Shown: in pieces, positions 1 through 8,893 of the stretch
Layout of the letters: every line of letters begins with the position of its first letter
Numbering within the stretch: position 1 is the stretch's first letter
Assembly: GCF_024623325.1 (NCBI RefSeq)
Contig: NZ_JANJZD010000002.1
Span: forward strand, 248,001 to 312,000
Direction of reading: 5' to 3'
DNA length: 64,000 nt
Source: Acetatifactor muris
GTDB lineage: Bacteria > Bacillota > Clostridia > Lachnospirales > Lachnospiraceae
Notes under the pieces: model-generated
The model's input: only the letters and a program-made list of their open reading frames with translations
Told to the model about the DNA's origin: nothing
The model's database searches: none
Program-made: the position numbers and the translations under genes

Positions 1-145
1 TGGGAATCCCCGCCTTGCACAGGGCTTCAATGTCCCTGTTGACAGTGCGTCTGGACACTTCAAAGCGCTCTGCCAGATACGGCGCGGTAACGGTATCCTT
101 CTGTAATAAAACTGAAAGAATTCCAATCAAACGGTCCACTTTCAT
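1..145 (-). CDS. HTH transcriptional regulator, WYL/DeoR type (N-terminus only)
   Basis: Only the first 48 codons lie in the window; the gene runs off the left edge. The translation begins MKVDRLIGILSVLLQ and continues through a winged-helix segment with APYLAERFEVSRRTVNRDIEAL, the classic HTH_11 recognition helix of YafY/WYL-domain and DeoR-like regulators. The start is an ATG at 143-145, preceded on the minus strand by GGAGAG. WYL regulators usually carry a C-terminal ligand-sensing domain, which cannot be seen here. It lies just downstream of the truncated GNAT gene on the same strand, so the target could be local, but nothing here proves this. Confidence 0.8.
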   Translation of the reverse strand, partial: MKVDRLIGILSVLLQKDTVTAPYLAERFEVSRRTVNRDIEALCKAGIP

Positions 146-212
146 AACTGCTCTCCAATCTCAGTCTGCTCATCCCTTCCCTTTCTTCCCCGGCAACATA
201 ATAAGAGGAAAT

Positions 213-563
213 TCACCGTACGGCCTCATAAGCCGTATATTCGCGGTCATAATGATACCCCAGCTTTTGGGCCAGCGCCACAGACCACTTATTCTGCGCA
301 TCCCAGCTGGGATACCAGCCTCTGTCCAGACATTCCAGAATCAACTTCGCTCCGCAGACAGTGGCAAGTCCTTTTCTGCGGTAATCCTCCCGAGTATCAA
401 TCTCAATCTCAATTCCTCCCTGATAACCGGAATAAGAGGAAGCCCCGGAAACCGGATGTCCATCCTTCAGAATCACTGCCCCAAGGCAGGACCATATCAG
501 AGTCTCCTGCCATCCTTCAAACAATGGGGCCGCTTTTCCGGTGTCTTTTATCTCAATCATCAT
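213..563 (-). CDS. GNAT acetyltransferase, truncated to its C-terminal half
   Basis: About 116 residues match the C-terminal half of GNAT_acetyltran-type N-acetyltransferases, including the EIDTREDYRRKGLA acetyl-CoA-binding segment and the following PSWDAQNKWSVALAQKLGY block typical of that family. Full-length relatives are about 250-270 residues, so the N-terminal half is absent. The ATG at 561-563 overlaps the TGA of the upstream histidine kinase gene (TGATG), and a GTG start one codon earlier is also possible. The overlap suggests translation is coupled to the kinase, or that the truncated gene was left behind when the kinase arrived. A truncated pseudogene is equally possible. Substrate unknown. 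Confidence 0.65.
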   Translation of the reverse strand: MMIEIKDTGKAAPLFEGWQETLIWSCLGAVILKDGHPVSGASSYSGYQGGIEIEIDTREDYRRKGLATVCGAKLILECLDRGWYPSWDAQNKWSVALAQKLGYHYDREYTAYEAVR

Positions 564-3544
564 CACTTAATCCATGTCCTCAGCGCTTCCTCCAGCTTCT
601 CGATGTCCACCGGTTTGGAAATATGCCCGTTCATTCCTGCCTCTTCCGCTTTTCTGATATCATCTGCAAAAGCATCTGCAGTCATCGCAATAATCGGAAT
701 CTTCGCCAGATCTTCCCTGCCGGACGCGCGGATTGCTTTGGCAGCCTCATATCCGTTCATGACCGGCATCTGAATATCCATAAAGATCAGGTCATAATAA
801 CCCGGTCTGTTCTCCAGCACACTGTCCAGCCCAAGCTGACCGTTTAATGCCTGTTCCACCTGAATCCCCACCACATCCAGAAGCTCTGACGCCACTTCAA
901 TATTAATCTCATTATCTTCCACAAGGAGAACCCGCCTGCCGGAGAAATCCTGCTGCCGGAATGTTTCCAGCGCCGTAGCCTGCTTTTCCTCACTGCCAAG
1001 GCCCAGGACATCTTTCAGCACTCTCGTCAGTCTGGATTTGAATAACGGCTTCTCAATGAAGGCATCCACACCTGCTTCCAGCGCTTCCGACTCAATATCG
1101 GACCAGTCGTAAGCCGATAGAATAATAATCGGAATATCATTCCCCACCGCATCACGGATATCTTTTGTCGTAGCCAAACCATCTTTTCCCGGCATTTTCC
1201 AGTCAAGAATTACCACCGCAAAATCTTTCCTGTCCGCTCTGGCCTCCACAATCCGCTTCACGGCGGCATTCCCGTCAAGCACATACTCCGCGTTCATGTT
1301 CAGACTGTTTAAAGTCTCACAGGCACTTTCACAGGCCGCCTCCTCGTCATCGACCACCAGAACCGGAAGCGCCGTCAATGCATCGATATCCGCCTGTGTG
1401 ATATCATTCAGTTTCAAATAGACTGTAACCGTAAATCTGGAACCCTTGCCCAGCGTACTCTCTACCCTGATATCTCCGTTCATCATCCGCGCAATATTCA
1501 CCGCTATGGACATACCCAGCCCTGTTCCCTCTATCTTACCGGTGCGGGAATCCGCCGCCCGGGAAAAAGGCTCGAAAATCTTATGAATATAGTCCTGTTC
1601 CATGCCGATGCCGGTATCTTCAAAAGTAAATTCATAATAGCCGCTGCCCGTTATATGGGAAGGTTTCTCTTCAATCTGGATACTGATTCTGCCTCCTGAC
1701 GGTGTAAACTTAACGGCATTGCCCATAATGTTCATGAAAATCTGCTGCAGTCTCTGTTCGTCCCCAACCACATCTTCATGCTCCATTTTCGCTATGCCGA
1801 CGCTGAACTCCAACCCCTTTGCCTCTATCTGGGAATGAAATACTGTCAACAGGTTCTCAATCGTATCGGACAAATTAAATCCGTTCTCTGTAAGTCTGAC
1901 TTTTCCGCTTTCAATCCGACTCATGTCCAACACTTCATTGATCAGACCCAGAAGATGTTTGCTGGAAATCGTTATCTTCCCCAGCGCGTCCAAAACTCTC
2001 TCTTTCTCGTCAATATGCATGGCCGCAACGGCAGTCATACCCAGAATGGCATTCATGGGCGTCCGAATGTCATGGCTCATCTGAGACAGGAAATCACTTT
2101 TTGCACGATTTGCGGACTCCGCGCGCTCGGCAGCCAGAGTCAGAATCTCTTTCTGTTCTTCCTCTCTGTGAATAATCTCGTCAATACTGCGAATCGTGAG
2201 GGTAAGCGCAGAAGGTTTGTCATTCTCCGTCTCCGCTATGGTAAGCGCTGCGGAACACCATTCATATCTGTCATCTTCGTTCAGTCTCCTGTACTGCACT
2301 TCAATATGGTCCTGTGTTTCAAGCCGTTTCAGAATGTTGGACATCACGAAAAATTTCCGTACCTCTTCTTTGTGCTCCTCTGCAACGGTTCTGGCCTCGA
2401 AACGACTTACCATAAAATCATTATCATAATCCCCGCACTCAGACTCCTTGCCCCTGTGCGGATAAAGCATCTCATATCTGCCTTTCAGGATATCTACGTA
2501 ATAGATTGCCCGGTAGGCCCTGGCCGTGCCATTCATTGCATTCTGATAAATGCGGTTGCGCTCTGCAATCAGATTCCGTTCTTCCACCAGTTTCTGACTC
2601 TTTTTTTCCTGATTATAGTCCCGGATTATCTGGAAAATCACCAGTGCAACACCCAGCAGGACAAGCACAACACTTATGTAGTTAAAAGTATCCATGCCGG
2701 AGAGAACTTCCCTTTCAGGTATGGTCAGTATGGTTATCCAGCCATTGTCCATGTGGTGAAAATACACATTGCGTGTCACTCCGTCTGCCGCCGTAACATT
2801 CACCAGCGCATGCTCATCTTCTTCATGATTCACTTTCTCCATGAAGTCATTTACCAGTTCCTGGCACTCTTCATACTGCCGATCCGCCAGAGTCTTATAA
2901 TAAATCAAAGTTCCTTCTCTGCCCAGCAGGTAATAGGATGCATCCCTGGGCAGCATCAGGTTCGAATTATTCATCTCAAAGCAGGAAAACATCATGTCTA
3001 TGGCCAGAAAACTTCCTGTGGATGGAATGGCCTTACACATGGTAACTACCGGAAGGCCAGTCACTGTATCTGTGTAAGCAGGCGAAATATAGATTTCTCC
3101 GTCGGCAGCCATTGCCCCCTTATAGTAGTCCATTTCCTTCACATTATAGTCCCACATGGCTTCAATCTCCGGAATATTTGACACCATCTGTGTTCCGCCG
3201 ATTGCTTTTCCATAAATCTGAATGTTTTCCGCACCATACAGTTCCGTCAGACCATTCATAAAAGGATACAGGCCTTCTCTCAGCTCCTCTATGGAGACAT
3301 TATCCTTCTCCCTCTCCTCCAGATAATTGACACTGATGGTCAATATGGACTCACAGGCTCTTATATTGCTTTCCTCTGACGAAGAGCAGTTTTCTACCAG
3401 TGCCAGTCCCATCTTGTCCGCGTTCTCCTGCAGAGAACTGCGCAGAATACCTGTACAAAGCGTAATTACAGAAACGAGTATCGCCAGTACAACAATGTTA
3501 TTCCTCATCTTCCGTATCATCTGCCGTTTTCTTATCCTGTTCAT
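563..3544 (-). CDS. Membrane-bound hybrid histidine kinase with two receiver domains
   Basis: About 993 residues. A signal-anchor segment near residues 15-38 and a second membrane helix near 287-307 flank an extracytoplasmic Cache-like sensor region. A coiled coil and a PAS-like domain follow, then HisKA with SQMSHDIRTPMNAIL (phospho-His near 490), a HATPase domain (NIMGNAVKFTP, DTGIGM, GTGLGM), and two receivers with phospho-acceptor Asp in LDWKMPGKDG (about 780) and MDIQMPVMNG (about 920). There is no DNA-binding output domain, so signalling must be read by a partner protein. I prefer the ATG at 3544 because AAAGG lies 10 nt upstream; a GTG at 3574 would add ten residues. The architecture is common in Lachnospiraceae; the ligand is unknown. 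Confidence 0.93.
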   Translation of the reverse strand: MNRIRKRQMIRKMRNNIVVLAILVSVITLCTGILRSSLQENADKMGLALVENCSSSEESNIRACESILTISVNYLEEREKDNVSIEELREGLYPFMNGLTELYGAENIQIYGKAIGGTQMVSNIPEIEAMWDYNVKEMDYYKGAMAADGEIYISPAYTDTVTGLPVVTMCKAIPSTGSFLAIDMMFSCFEMNNSNLMLPRDASYYLLGREGTLIYYKTLADRQYEECQELVNDFMEKVNHEEDEHALVNVTAADGVTRNVYFHHMDNGWITILTIPEREVLSGMDTFNYISVVLVLLGVALVIFQIIRDYNQEKKSQKLVEERNLIAERNRIYQNAMNGTARAYRAIYYVDILKGRYEMLYPHRGKESECGDYDNDFMVSRFEARTVAEEHKEEVRKFFVMSNILKRLETQDHIEVQYRRLNEDDRYEWCSAALTIAETENDKPSALTLTIRSIDEIIHREEEQKEILTLAAERAESANRAKSDFLSQMSHDIRTPMNAILGMTAVAAMHIDEKERVLDALGKITISSKHLLGLINEVLDMSRIESGKVRLTENGFNLSDTIENLLTVFHSQIEAKGLEFSVGIAKMEHEDVVGDEQRLQQIFMNIMGNAVKFTPSGGRISIQIEEKPSHITGSGYYEFTFEDTGIGMEQDYIHKIFEPFSRAADSRTGKIEGTGLGMSIAVNIARMMNGDIRVESTLGKGSRFTVTVYLKLNDITQADIDALTALPVLVVDDEEAACESACETLNSLNMNAEYVLDGNAAVKRIVEARADRKDFAVVILDWKMPGKDGLATTKDIRDAVGNDIPIIILSAYDWSDIESEALEAGVDAFIEKPLFKSRLTRVLKDVLGLGSEEKQATALETFRQQDFSGRRVLLVEDNEINIEVASELLDVVGIQVEQALNGQLGLDSVLENRPGYYDLIFMDIQMPVMNGYEAAKAIRASGREDLAKIPIIAMTADAFADDIRKAEEAGMNGHISKPVDIEKLEEALRTWIK

Positions 3545-3596
3545 CTTACCATAACCTTTACTTATTTTTGCCACACAGGCATACTTTTACCAGACA

Positions 3597-4652
3597 TTAT
3601 GAGATTCCCTTCAAACCCATCACATAAATCTGGCAGGGATTCTGCTCTCCCCACAGGGCAGGAAATACTTCAAATTCTTTAAATCCCAGCCCCTGGTAGA
3701 AACGGTTGGTGGCGTCATACTCTTCATAATGCCCCATCTGCACCGTTTTCACCTGCAGGAATTCATATCCCTTCTCCTCTGCGCATTTCCTCGCTCCGGA
3801 GAAAAGCGCTCTGCCGATTCCCTGACGATGATACTCTCTGCACACACCCATTACAGCCAGTTCCGCTGTCTCCTTCCCCGTTTCCTTCAGGCACAGGAAA
3901 CCAACCGGCTGCCTGCTCGCCTTGTCAAAAGCAGCAAAAAACAGCTGTTCCCGGCTATCGTTAATATATGCCTCTCTGGCCTCCGGAATGCCGAACCACT
4001 CCGGCAGCGCCTCCAGAATCTGGCGTGATATAGATGCCTTTTCTGCTTTCGCTGTTATCTGCTCGGCGTATATTTGTATCTCGCTCCCCTTCTCCCGGGC
4101 CGCCTCGTACTCTTTCCTCAGAACAGAATACCAGACCTCGTCGCAGATGCCCTGGTTATTCACACCGCCGGCTCTCCATGTCCCCTCATAAGTCATACCG
4201 CTCTTTCTCATCACCTTACCGGAATTGGGATTGCGGGGATCATGGCAGGCATTGACACAGTTTGCCCCCACCTCGTCAAAGAAAAAGGAAATGACCGCCC
4301 CCAGTGCCTCCGCCACAATACCCTGCCCCCACCAGGCCCGGCCGATACAATAGCCAATGGTGGCAGAATCTGTCTCATCGTTTATCCTCACAGCGCTGAT
4401 GCTCCCGATAGGCTCTCCCAGCTCCTTTGGCACAATGGCCCACTGATAATATTTTGCCCCGGCACTCTCCTTCACCCAACTGTCCACTACCGCCTGTGAC
4501 ACCTCTACACTTTTATGTGTGGGCCAGGTCAGAAATTTCGTCACTTCCGGGTCCGAAGCCCAGTTGCGGTACATGGGCTCCGCATCCCCCAGCTGAAATG
4601 CCCGCAGCAGCAGCCGTCCTGTCTCGATTCTCTTCGTGCCTTTATGCTCCAT
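3597..4652 (-). CDS. Tandem GNAT acetyltransferase (RimJ/RimL-like domain plus second GNAT)
   Basis: About 351 residues with two acetyltransferase domains. The first (about 1-180) is RimJ/RimL-like: it opens RIETGRLLLRAF and has RAWWGQGIVAEAL as its acetyl-CoA motif. The second (about 195-351) has VCREYHRQGIGRALF and NRFYQGLGF, typical of Acetyltransf_1 proteins. Single-domain members are about 160-180 residues, so this is a genuine fusion of two units. The ATG at 4652 is preceded by GGGAGGAAAAAGAT. An earlier ATG at 4763 overlaps the stop of the DUF1905 gene (ATGA) but would add 37 residues of low-complexity sequence. Likely co-transcribed with the DUF1905 gene. Substrates unknown. Confidence 0.85.
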   Translation of the reverse strand: MEHKGTKRIETGRLLLRAFQLGDAEPMYRNWASDPEVTKFLTWPTHKSVEVSQAVVDSWVKESAGAKYYQWAIVPKELGEPIGSISAVRINDETDSATIGYCIGRAWWGQGIVAEALGAVISFFFDEVGANCVNACHDPRNPNSGKVMRKSGMTYEGTWRAGGVNNQGICDEVWYSVLRKEYEAAREKGSEIQIYAEQITAKAEKASISRQILEALPEWFGIPEAREAYINDSREQLFFAAFDKASRQPVGFLCLKETGKETAELAVMGVCREYHRQGIGRALFSGARKCAEEKGYEFLQVKTVQMGHYEEYDATNRFYQGLGFKEFEVFPALWGEQNPCQIYVMGLKGIS

Positions 4653-4759
4653 ATCTTTTTCCTCCCGCTTTTTCGGCTTTTCCTTTGTAGCTCTTTCCCG
4701 GTTTCCGCAATGATAGCAGCTTATTTCAGACCATCTGGTAACTTCACCCGGCTTCTCCT

Positions 4760-5047
4760 TCATTCCCGCTCTGTAACAGTCACTGAAACCTTATCGCCCG
4801 GCTGTTTTCCCGTTTTAGAACGGATGTCCTTCCGCATGCCTATAATATAACAGATACTCCCATCGTCATTCCTGACCCCCATATTTACGATACTTCCATC
4901 ATAGGGCTCTCCGTCAAAAGTGACATGCACCTTCACCCGTCCCCGACCGAATTCCTTTCGGATATCATAGGGAAAATGAACATAGGCTCCACCGTTTTCT
5001 CCTGCGCTGTAAATCAAAGATTCATATTCATATACTTTATTGTTCAT
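4760..5047 (-). CDS. DUF1905 domain protein
   Basis: About 95 residues forming one small beta-rich DUF1905 domain, recognised from the YVHFPYDIRKEFG block and the later FDGEPYDGSIVNMG and IIGMRKDIR blocks. DUF1905 proteins have no firmly assigned biochemical role; they sometimes pair with YdeI/OmpD-associated domains. The chosen ATG (5045-5047) has GAGGTG seven bases upstream; a longer frame to 5107 lacks a comparable ribosome site. The stop codon lies 107 bp before the strong-RBS start of the tandem GNAT gene. Confidence 0.8.
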   Translation of the reverse strand: MNNKVYEYESLIYSAGENGGAYVHFPYDIRKEFGRGRVKVHVTFDGEPYDGSIVNMGVRNDDGSICYIIGMRKDIRSKTGKQPGDKVSVTVTERE

Positions 5048-5213
5048 TGTCTGCACCTCACTGCTTACAGCTGCGGCATCTGCCGCTTCTCCATCTGCTA
5101 AATACACAGGATCTGGTTAAGTTTCTTCTCCATGAAGCTTATTATACATTATTTTCTCTGCTTGTGGAAGATTGATTTCCGTGTTTCATTCCGTGTTTCA
5201 GTTTTATTTTATA

Positions 5214-5330
5214 TTGACAGCAATACTATTCTGTGGCATAATGCATTCAAACCCTACGGGGAGTGGATTTTTCAAGAGGAATCTTTTTTCGCCACACAGT
5301 TGCCGGAAGACAATTGTGTGGCTTTTTTTA
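5214..5330 (+). promoter_or_regulatory. Promoter and structured leader with two terminator-like hairpins ahead of the MATE gene
   Basis: A sigma-A promoter is visible: TTGACA at 5214-5219, a 17-bp spacer, CATAAT at 5237-5242. The predicted leader holds a small CCC-TACG-GGG hairpin (5252-5260), then GATTTTTC/GAGGAATC pairing (5266-5283) followed by T6, then a stronger hairpin with arms GCCACACA (5291-5298) and TGTGTGGC (5315-5322) followed by T7. The MATE start codon lies about 80 bp further on. Two stacked hairpins with U-tracts before a transporter gene suggest attenuation or a riboswitch-like control. I do not recognise a known riboswitch class. Confidence 0.6.
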
Positions 5331-5411
5331 TTCCTGACAGGTTTTCTCACCAGGTTCAGATTTGCCTTAATATTCAAAAGGAATCCACCACGCAGAAAGG
5401 AAGAATATTTT

Positions 5412-6782
5412 ATGGAACAGACTTTTATGAAAGAAAAAAAGATATTGCCCCTTGTGCTGTCCATGTCCACGCCAATGGTAATATCCATGGCAGTAAATGC
5501 TCTCTATAACATCGTGGACAGCTATTTCGTGGCACAATTAAATGAAGAAGCCATGACGGCTCTGGCCCTGGTTTATCCGGTGCAGAATATCATAAATGCT
5601 ATCGCCATCGGCTTTGCCATTGGAATCAATGCTGTCATTGCACTGTACCTGGGAGCCGGAGACCAGGAAAATGCGGATAAAGCCGCAACGCAGGGATTAC
5701 TGCTTAATCTTTTTCATGGGATTGTATTGGCCCTGGTATGTACGGCAGTCATGCCTGGATTTCTGCATCTGTTTTCCTCGGATGAGACTGTGATTTCCAT
5801 GTCGCTGGAATATTCCGGACGAGTTTTCCTGTTTGCGCCGGTTATCACATCAGGTCTGGTATTTGAAAAGCTTTTTCAGGCAGTGGGGAAAATGAAGATC
5901 TCCATGTTCAGTATGATGTGCGGTTGTATGGCAAATATTATTCTGGATCCTCTGATGATTTTCGGAGCAGGTGTATTCCCGGCTATGGGAATTGCAGGAG
6001 CCGCCTATGCTACCGGCATCGGGCAGGTGATAACCCTTGCCGTATATCTAATCTTCTACAAAACGGCTTCCATACCTGTAAAAATGAAAAGAACTGCTCT
6101 CCGTCCCAATCGAAACATAGCGGCAAGGCTATATTCCATCGGTATCTCGGCAACTCTGAACCTGGCGCTGCCCTCATTGCTGATTTCGGTATTAAACGGG
6201 ATACTGGCAGAATTTTCGGATAAATATGTACTTGTGTTGGGCGTCTATTATAAATTGCAGACCTTTATCTACCTGACTGCTAACGGCATCATCCAGGGGA
6301 TTCGGCCGCTGATGGGATACAATTACGGGGCCGGAGAAAAATTAAGAGTGCGAAAAATCTTCCATACCACTCTGGCCCTTACCGCCGGTGTCATGGCAGT
6401 GGGAATGGTGCTTTCCCGGGCTGTCCCGGCGTGGCTGATGGGATTGTTTACCAACCAGTCGGAGACACTTGCAAATGGTGTGACGGCGTTGCGTATTATC
6501 AGCCTTGGCTTCGTAATATCAGCGGTATCGGTTACCTGTTCCGGCGCTTTAGAGGGACTGGGAAAAGGTGTCCCGTCTCTTTGCATTTCCTTACTGCGTT
6601 ATATTGTAATCATTATGCCGTTATCCTTTCTGCTGAGCAGAGCCTTGAAAGCAGAAGGTGTCTGGTGGGCATTTTGTATCACAGAATTTATAATGGCCGG
6701 AATTTCATACTTTATTTATTGTAAAAATGAGTTTCTTCCTGTTCCCGGGAATTCAGACCTGCAGCGCTCCGCTGAAAGCTGA
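5412..6782 (+). CDS. MATE family multidrug/sodium efflux transporter
   Basis: About 456 residues, the usual MATE length, with around twelve hydrophobic helices. The N-terminal PMVISMAVNALYNIVDSYFV segment and the repeated half-transporter pattern are typical of the DinF/NorM-like MATE family, which exports cationic drugs or metabolites using Na+ or H+ gradients. The ATG at 5412 follows AAAGGAAG; the frame is open upstream to 5172 but that part crosses the leader hairpins. The gene is monocistronic and ends 10 bp before the convergent, decaying MmcQ-EVE gene. The upstream leader (5214-5330) suggests premature termination controls expression. Substrate cannot be told from sequence. Confidence 0.9.
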   Translation: MEQTFMKEKKILPLVLSMSTPMVISMAVNALYNIVDSYFVAQLNEEAMTALALVYPVQNIINAIAIGFAIGINAVIALYLGAGDQENADKAATQGLLLNLFHGIVLALVCTAVMPGFLHLFSSDETVISMSLEYSGRVFLFAPVITSGLVFEKLFQAVGKMKISMFSMMCGCMANIILDPLMIFGAGVFPAMGIAGAAYATGIGQVITLAVYLIFYKTASIPVKMKRTALRPNRNIAARLYSIGISATLNLALPSLLISVLNGILAEFSDKYVLVLGVYYKLQTFIYLTANGIIQGIRPLMGYNYGAGEKLRVRKIFHTTLALTAGVMAVGMVLSRAVPAWLMGLFTNQSETLANGVTALRIISLGFVISAVSVTCSGALEGLGKGVPSLCISLLRYIVIIMPLSFLLSRALKAEGVWWAFCITEFIMAGISYFIYCKNEFLPVPGNSDLQRSAES

Positions 6783-6792
6783 CTCGCTTCCT

Positions 6793-7533
6793 TCACAGGT
6801 TCAGCTCATATTTTAAACTGTTCGGTATTCCTCTGGGCCCGCGCACCGCATATATGCCAAACTCCTTTTTCAATCTGTCGAAAGTAAACTTTCCGGAATC
6901 ATATCTTTTCAGAAGTTTGATTTTCATCAGCATACTGATTGTCAGATTTTTATCCTGATACCTGTAAGGAATATCTGTCTCCATCACCTTGCACTGATAG
7001 AGAATCGCTGATACCGGGGCAGCCACATACAGGAAAACCGTATCGCCGGTCTTAATGCCGCTGCCCTGCTTCCAGTCGATCACCTCCGCTTTGTCAAAGG
7101 CGTGTATAATATCATAGAACTTTGGATTCGCCGGAACAATCTATTCCTTCGGCGGGCGGATTTTCTCCTTCTTTTTCTTCGACGCAGTGGCAGCATAGCT
7201 TATATCGATCAAGTCACAGACTTTATCCTTCTCTACAGTACCGTTCAGAAGCACCGTAATCCAATGCTGCTTATTCATGTGATAGGCAGGGAAGATTCCC
7301 TGTTCCTGTATCAGTACGTCCCGCAGCATCATATCGTCTATTTTCAGGTTGAGGGCATCGACATATCCTTCTCCGGAAAGTCCCAGCTTATCCCTGCCTA
7401 CGCACATGGCCAGCGCAAACCACTTCCTGTTGTCGCTGTGGCGGAAGACAGCACTGGTGTTATCCTTCGCCCAGAGGTACTCCGGTGTGGTTTTGTATTT
7501 CCTTTTTATATAGGTAAAAATCTCTTCACGCAT
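6793..7533 (-). pseudogene. MmcQ/YjbR-EVE fusion gene split by an in-frame amber codon
   Basis: Residues 1-130 (7533 down to 7144) form an MmcQ/YjbR-like domain (RHSDNRKWFALAM, MNKQHWITVLL) ending IRPPKE. A TAG at 7141-7143 follows, and the same frame continues as IVPANPKFYDIIHAF and then an EVE/PUA-like domain (WKQGSGIKTGDTVFLYVAAPVSAILYQC). As I recall, intact Lachnospiraceae relatives read PKEWIVPANPKYYDI straight through, so the TAG is best explained as a TGG Trp codon with one G-to-A change. Both domains otherwise look conserved, so the lesion is probably recent. A GTG at 7083 could restart only a truncated EVE part. The start ATG (7531-7533) has GGAGGACATAAGA upstream and overlaps the NUDIX remnant. 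Confidence 0.75.
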
Positions 7534-7786
7534 TCTTATGTCCTCCTGTTCCCCGCCGCCTCACCAGCAGCCAGTCCATGATGTGTATCGCCTGCTGAAA
7601 TTCGCCTTTCTCTATCATTTTCTCTATCTCGTCCGCAGAGTATTTCCTGACATGCAGGAACTCCGTCCCATCCAGACTCTGCTCCGCAGCCCTGCGGCAT
7701 TTTTCCTCACGGCTTCTCTGTCGAAACTGCCTGACACAAAGGTATCTTCCCTCTTTATCCGATGCCATAATCACCACATAATCCAC
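7526..7786 (-). pseudogene. NUDIX hydrolase remnant lacking the NUDIX box
   Basis: The 86-residue frame begins DYVVIMASDKEGRYLCVRQFRQ, the early beta strands of an ADP-ribose-pyrophosphatase-like NUDIX domain. It then jumps to GTEFLHVRKYSADEIEKMIEKGEF, the family C-terminal segment. The central catalytic NUDIX box (GX5EX7REUXEEXGU) and flanking strands are missing, about 70-80 residues, and the usual N-terminal 40 residues are also absent (an in-frame TAA lies just upstream). This is a deleted, inactive gene. Its end overlaps the start of the MmcQ-EVE gene. Confidence 0.7.
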
Positions 7787-7935
7787 GCCGCCTTACAAGA
7801 GCTTTTGCCATACACTATTCTCAACACACATCAGACTTTTTTATTATACCTTAAAATCTCTGCCGTTACCAGATTGCAAATACAAGAACCCGGAAAAAGT
7901 GCTTTGTATATTTTCTCCAAAAAACATTTCAAAGA

Positions 7936-8017
7936 ATTGTGCAAAATGTACTATTTGTCAAAAACAGCATACCGAAAAAAACGAAATATTTACAAAAAAC
8001 ACATAATACTCTATGGT
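7936..8017 (+). promoter_or_regulatory. Promoter/operator block, copy 1 (upstream of the HAD gene)
   Basis: A 29-bp box (7936-7964) built from TTGTGCAAA and TTTGTCAAAA half-sites lies upstream of a promoter with TTTACA at 7989-7994, a 17-bp spacer and TATGGT at 8012-8017. The same block recurs at 8862-8943 with identical spacing (box to -35 is 53 bp in both) and no gaps. Direct repeats of this spacing are typical AraC-family operator geometry, and an AraC regulator is encoded at 12943. The rest of 7787-8170 holds no gene that I can support. Confidence 0.7.
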
Positions 8018-8170
8018 TTACATACATTACATCTGCCGTCCTTACGGCCAAAATGCGGCAGGTATCACTGAATGATTACACAGTACCAAGTGAAATCAAC
8101 TACGCGGTACCATATGCCTCAAAGTTCTCCCAAATTGAAATGTCGCTCACGCGGCGGAATGAGAGGAAAC

Positions 8171-8893
8171 ATGCAGAAACCGGAAAAAAAGTACAAAGCA
8201 CTGGTATTTGACTATGACATGACCATTGCGGACACAGGACCCATTATTGTATCCCTTCTGAATCAGACGGCAAAGCATTTCGGATACCCTGAACAGCCTT
8301 ATAAACAGGTAGTTACCATGATTGGCCACACACAGACAGACATGCTTCGCTTTCTCACAAAAGAGACTGATATGGAAAAAATTCTCATAATCAGAGAATA
8401 TTACCGGGCCCTCTGCAGACAGGAAATGTGCAAAAGGACCACCTTTTTCCCGGGGCTGGAGGAAAGCCTGAAACGGATGAAAGAGCAGGGGCTGAAGCTG
8501 GGTATTCTCTCCCTGAAGCTTAGGGACCTGATACTGGCCTCCCTGGACAAGTATAACCTGACGCAATATTTCGATATGGTTTTCGGCGCGGATGAAATGC
8601 CGGCTCCCAAACCGGATCCCCGGGGACTGTTCTCCATCCTGGAGAAAATGGGCTTAACGGTACAGGATGTGCTGTATGTAGGAGACAGTCTGGTAGACCA
8701 GGAGACCGCCCGGAACGCGGGCGCAGATTTCTGTGCCATGTTATCCGGCGCCACCTGCAGAGAACAGTTTGATGAAGATTTCCCTGAATTGTTCTGTTCT
8801 TCACCCTGCGAGCTGGCGGACATCATATGCACATCATATACGCTTAAATCCAATGGATTTATTTGTGCAAATAGCACAATTTGTCAAAAATAA
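8171..8893 (+). CDS. HAD superfamily phosphatase
   Basis: About 240 residues with the four HAD motifs: FDYDMT (nucleophile D14, acid D16), a Ser/Lys region with PAPKPDP, and VGDSLVDQE. The helical cap between motifs I and II makes it a phosphoglycolate-phosphatase-like (GPH/PGMB) member, a group that removes phosphate from small sugar phosphates. The ATG at 8171 follows GAGAGGAAAC; the frame extends upstream but across the promoter. It has its own copy of the 82-bp promoter block that also drives the sugar ABC operon immediately downstream, implying co-regulated sugar-phosphate metabolism. The last residues overlap the second promoter block. Confidence 0.88.
   Translation: MQKPEKKYKALVFDYDMTIADTGPIIVSLLNQTAKHFGYPEQPYKQVVTMIGHTQTDMLRFLTKETDMEKILIIREYYRALCRQEMCKRTTFFPGLEESLKRMKEQGLKLGILSLKLRDLILASLDKYNLTQYFDMVFGADEMPAPKPDPRGLFSILEKMGLTVQDVLYVGDSLVDQETARNAGADFCAMLSGATCREQFDEDFPELFCSSPCELADIICTSYTLKSNGFICANSTICQK

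Noticed and set aside
1778..3181. Long plus-strand reading frame opposite the histidine kinase
   Set aside because: It lies antisense to a well-supported kinase gene, has no ribosome site and reads as Cys/His-rich nonsense.
5172..5411. Longer N-terminus of the MATE protein
   Set aside because: The extension crosses the promoter and terminator hairpins and is not hydrophobic; the ATG at 5412 has a strong ribosome site.
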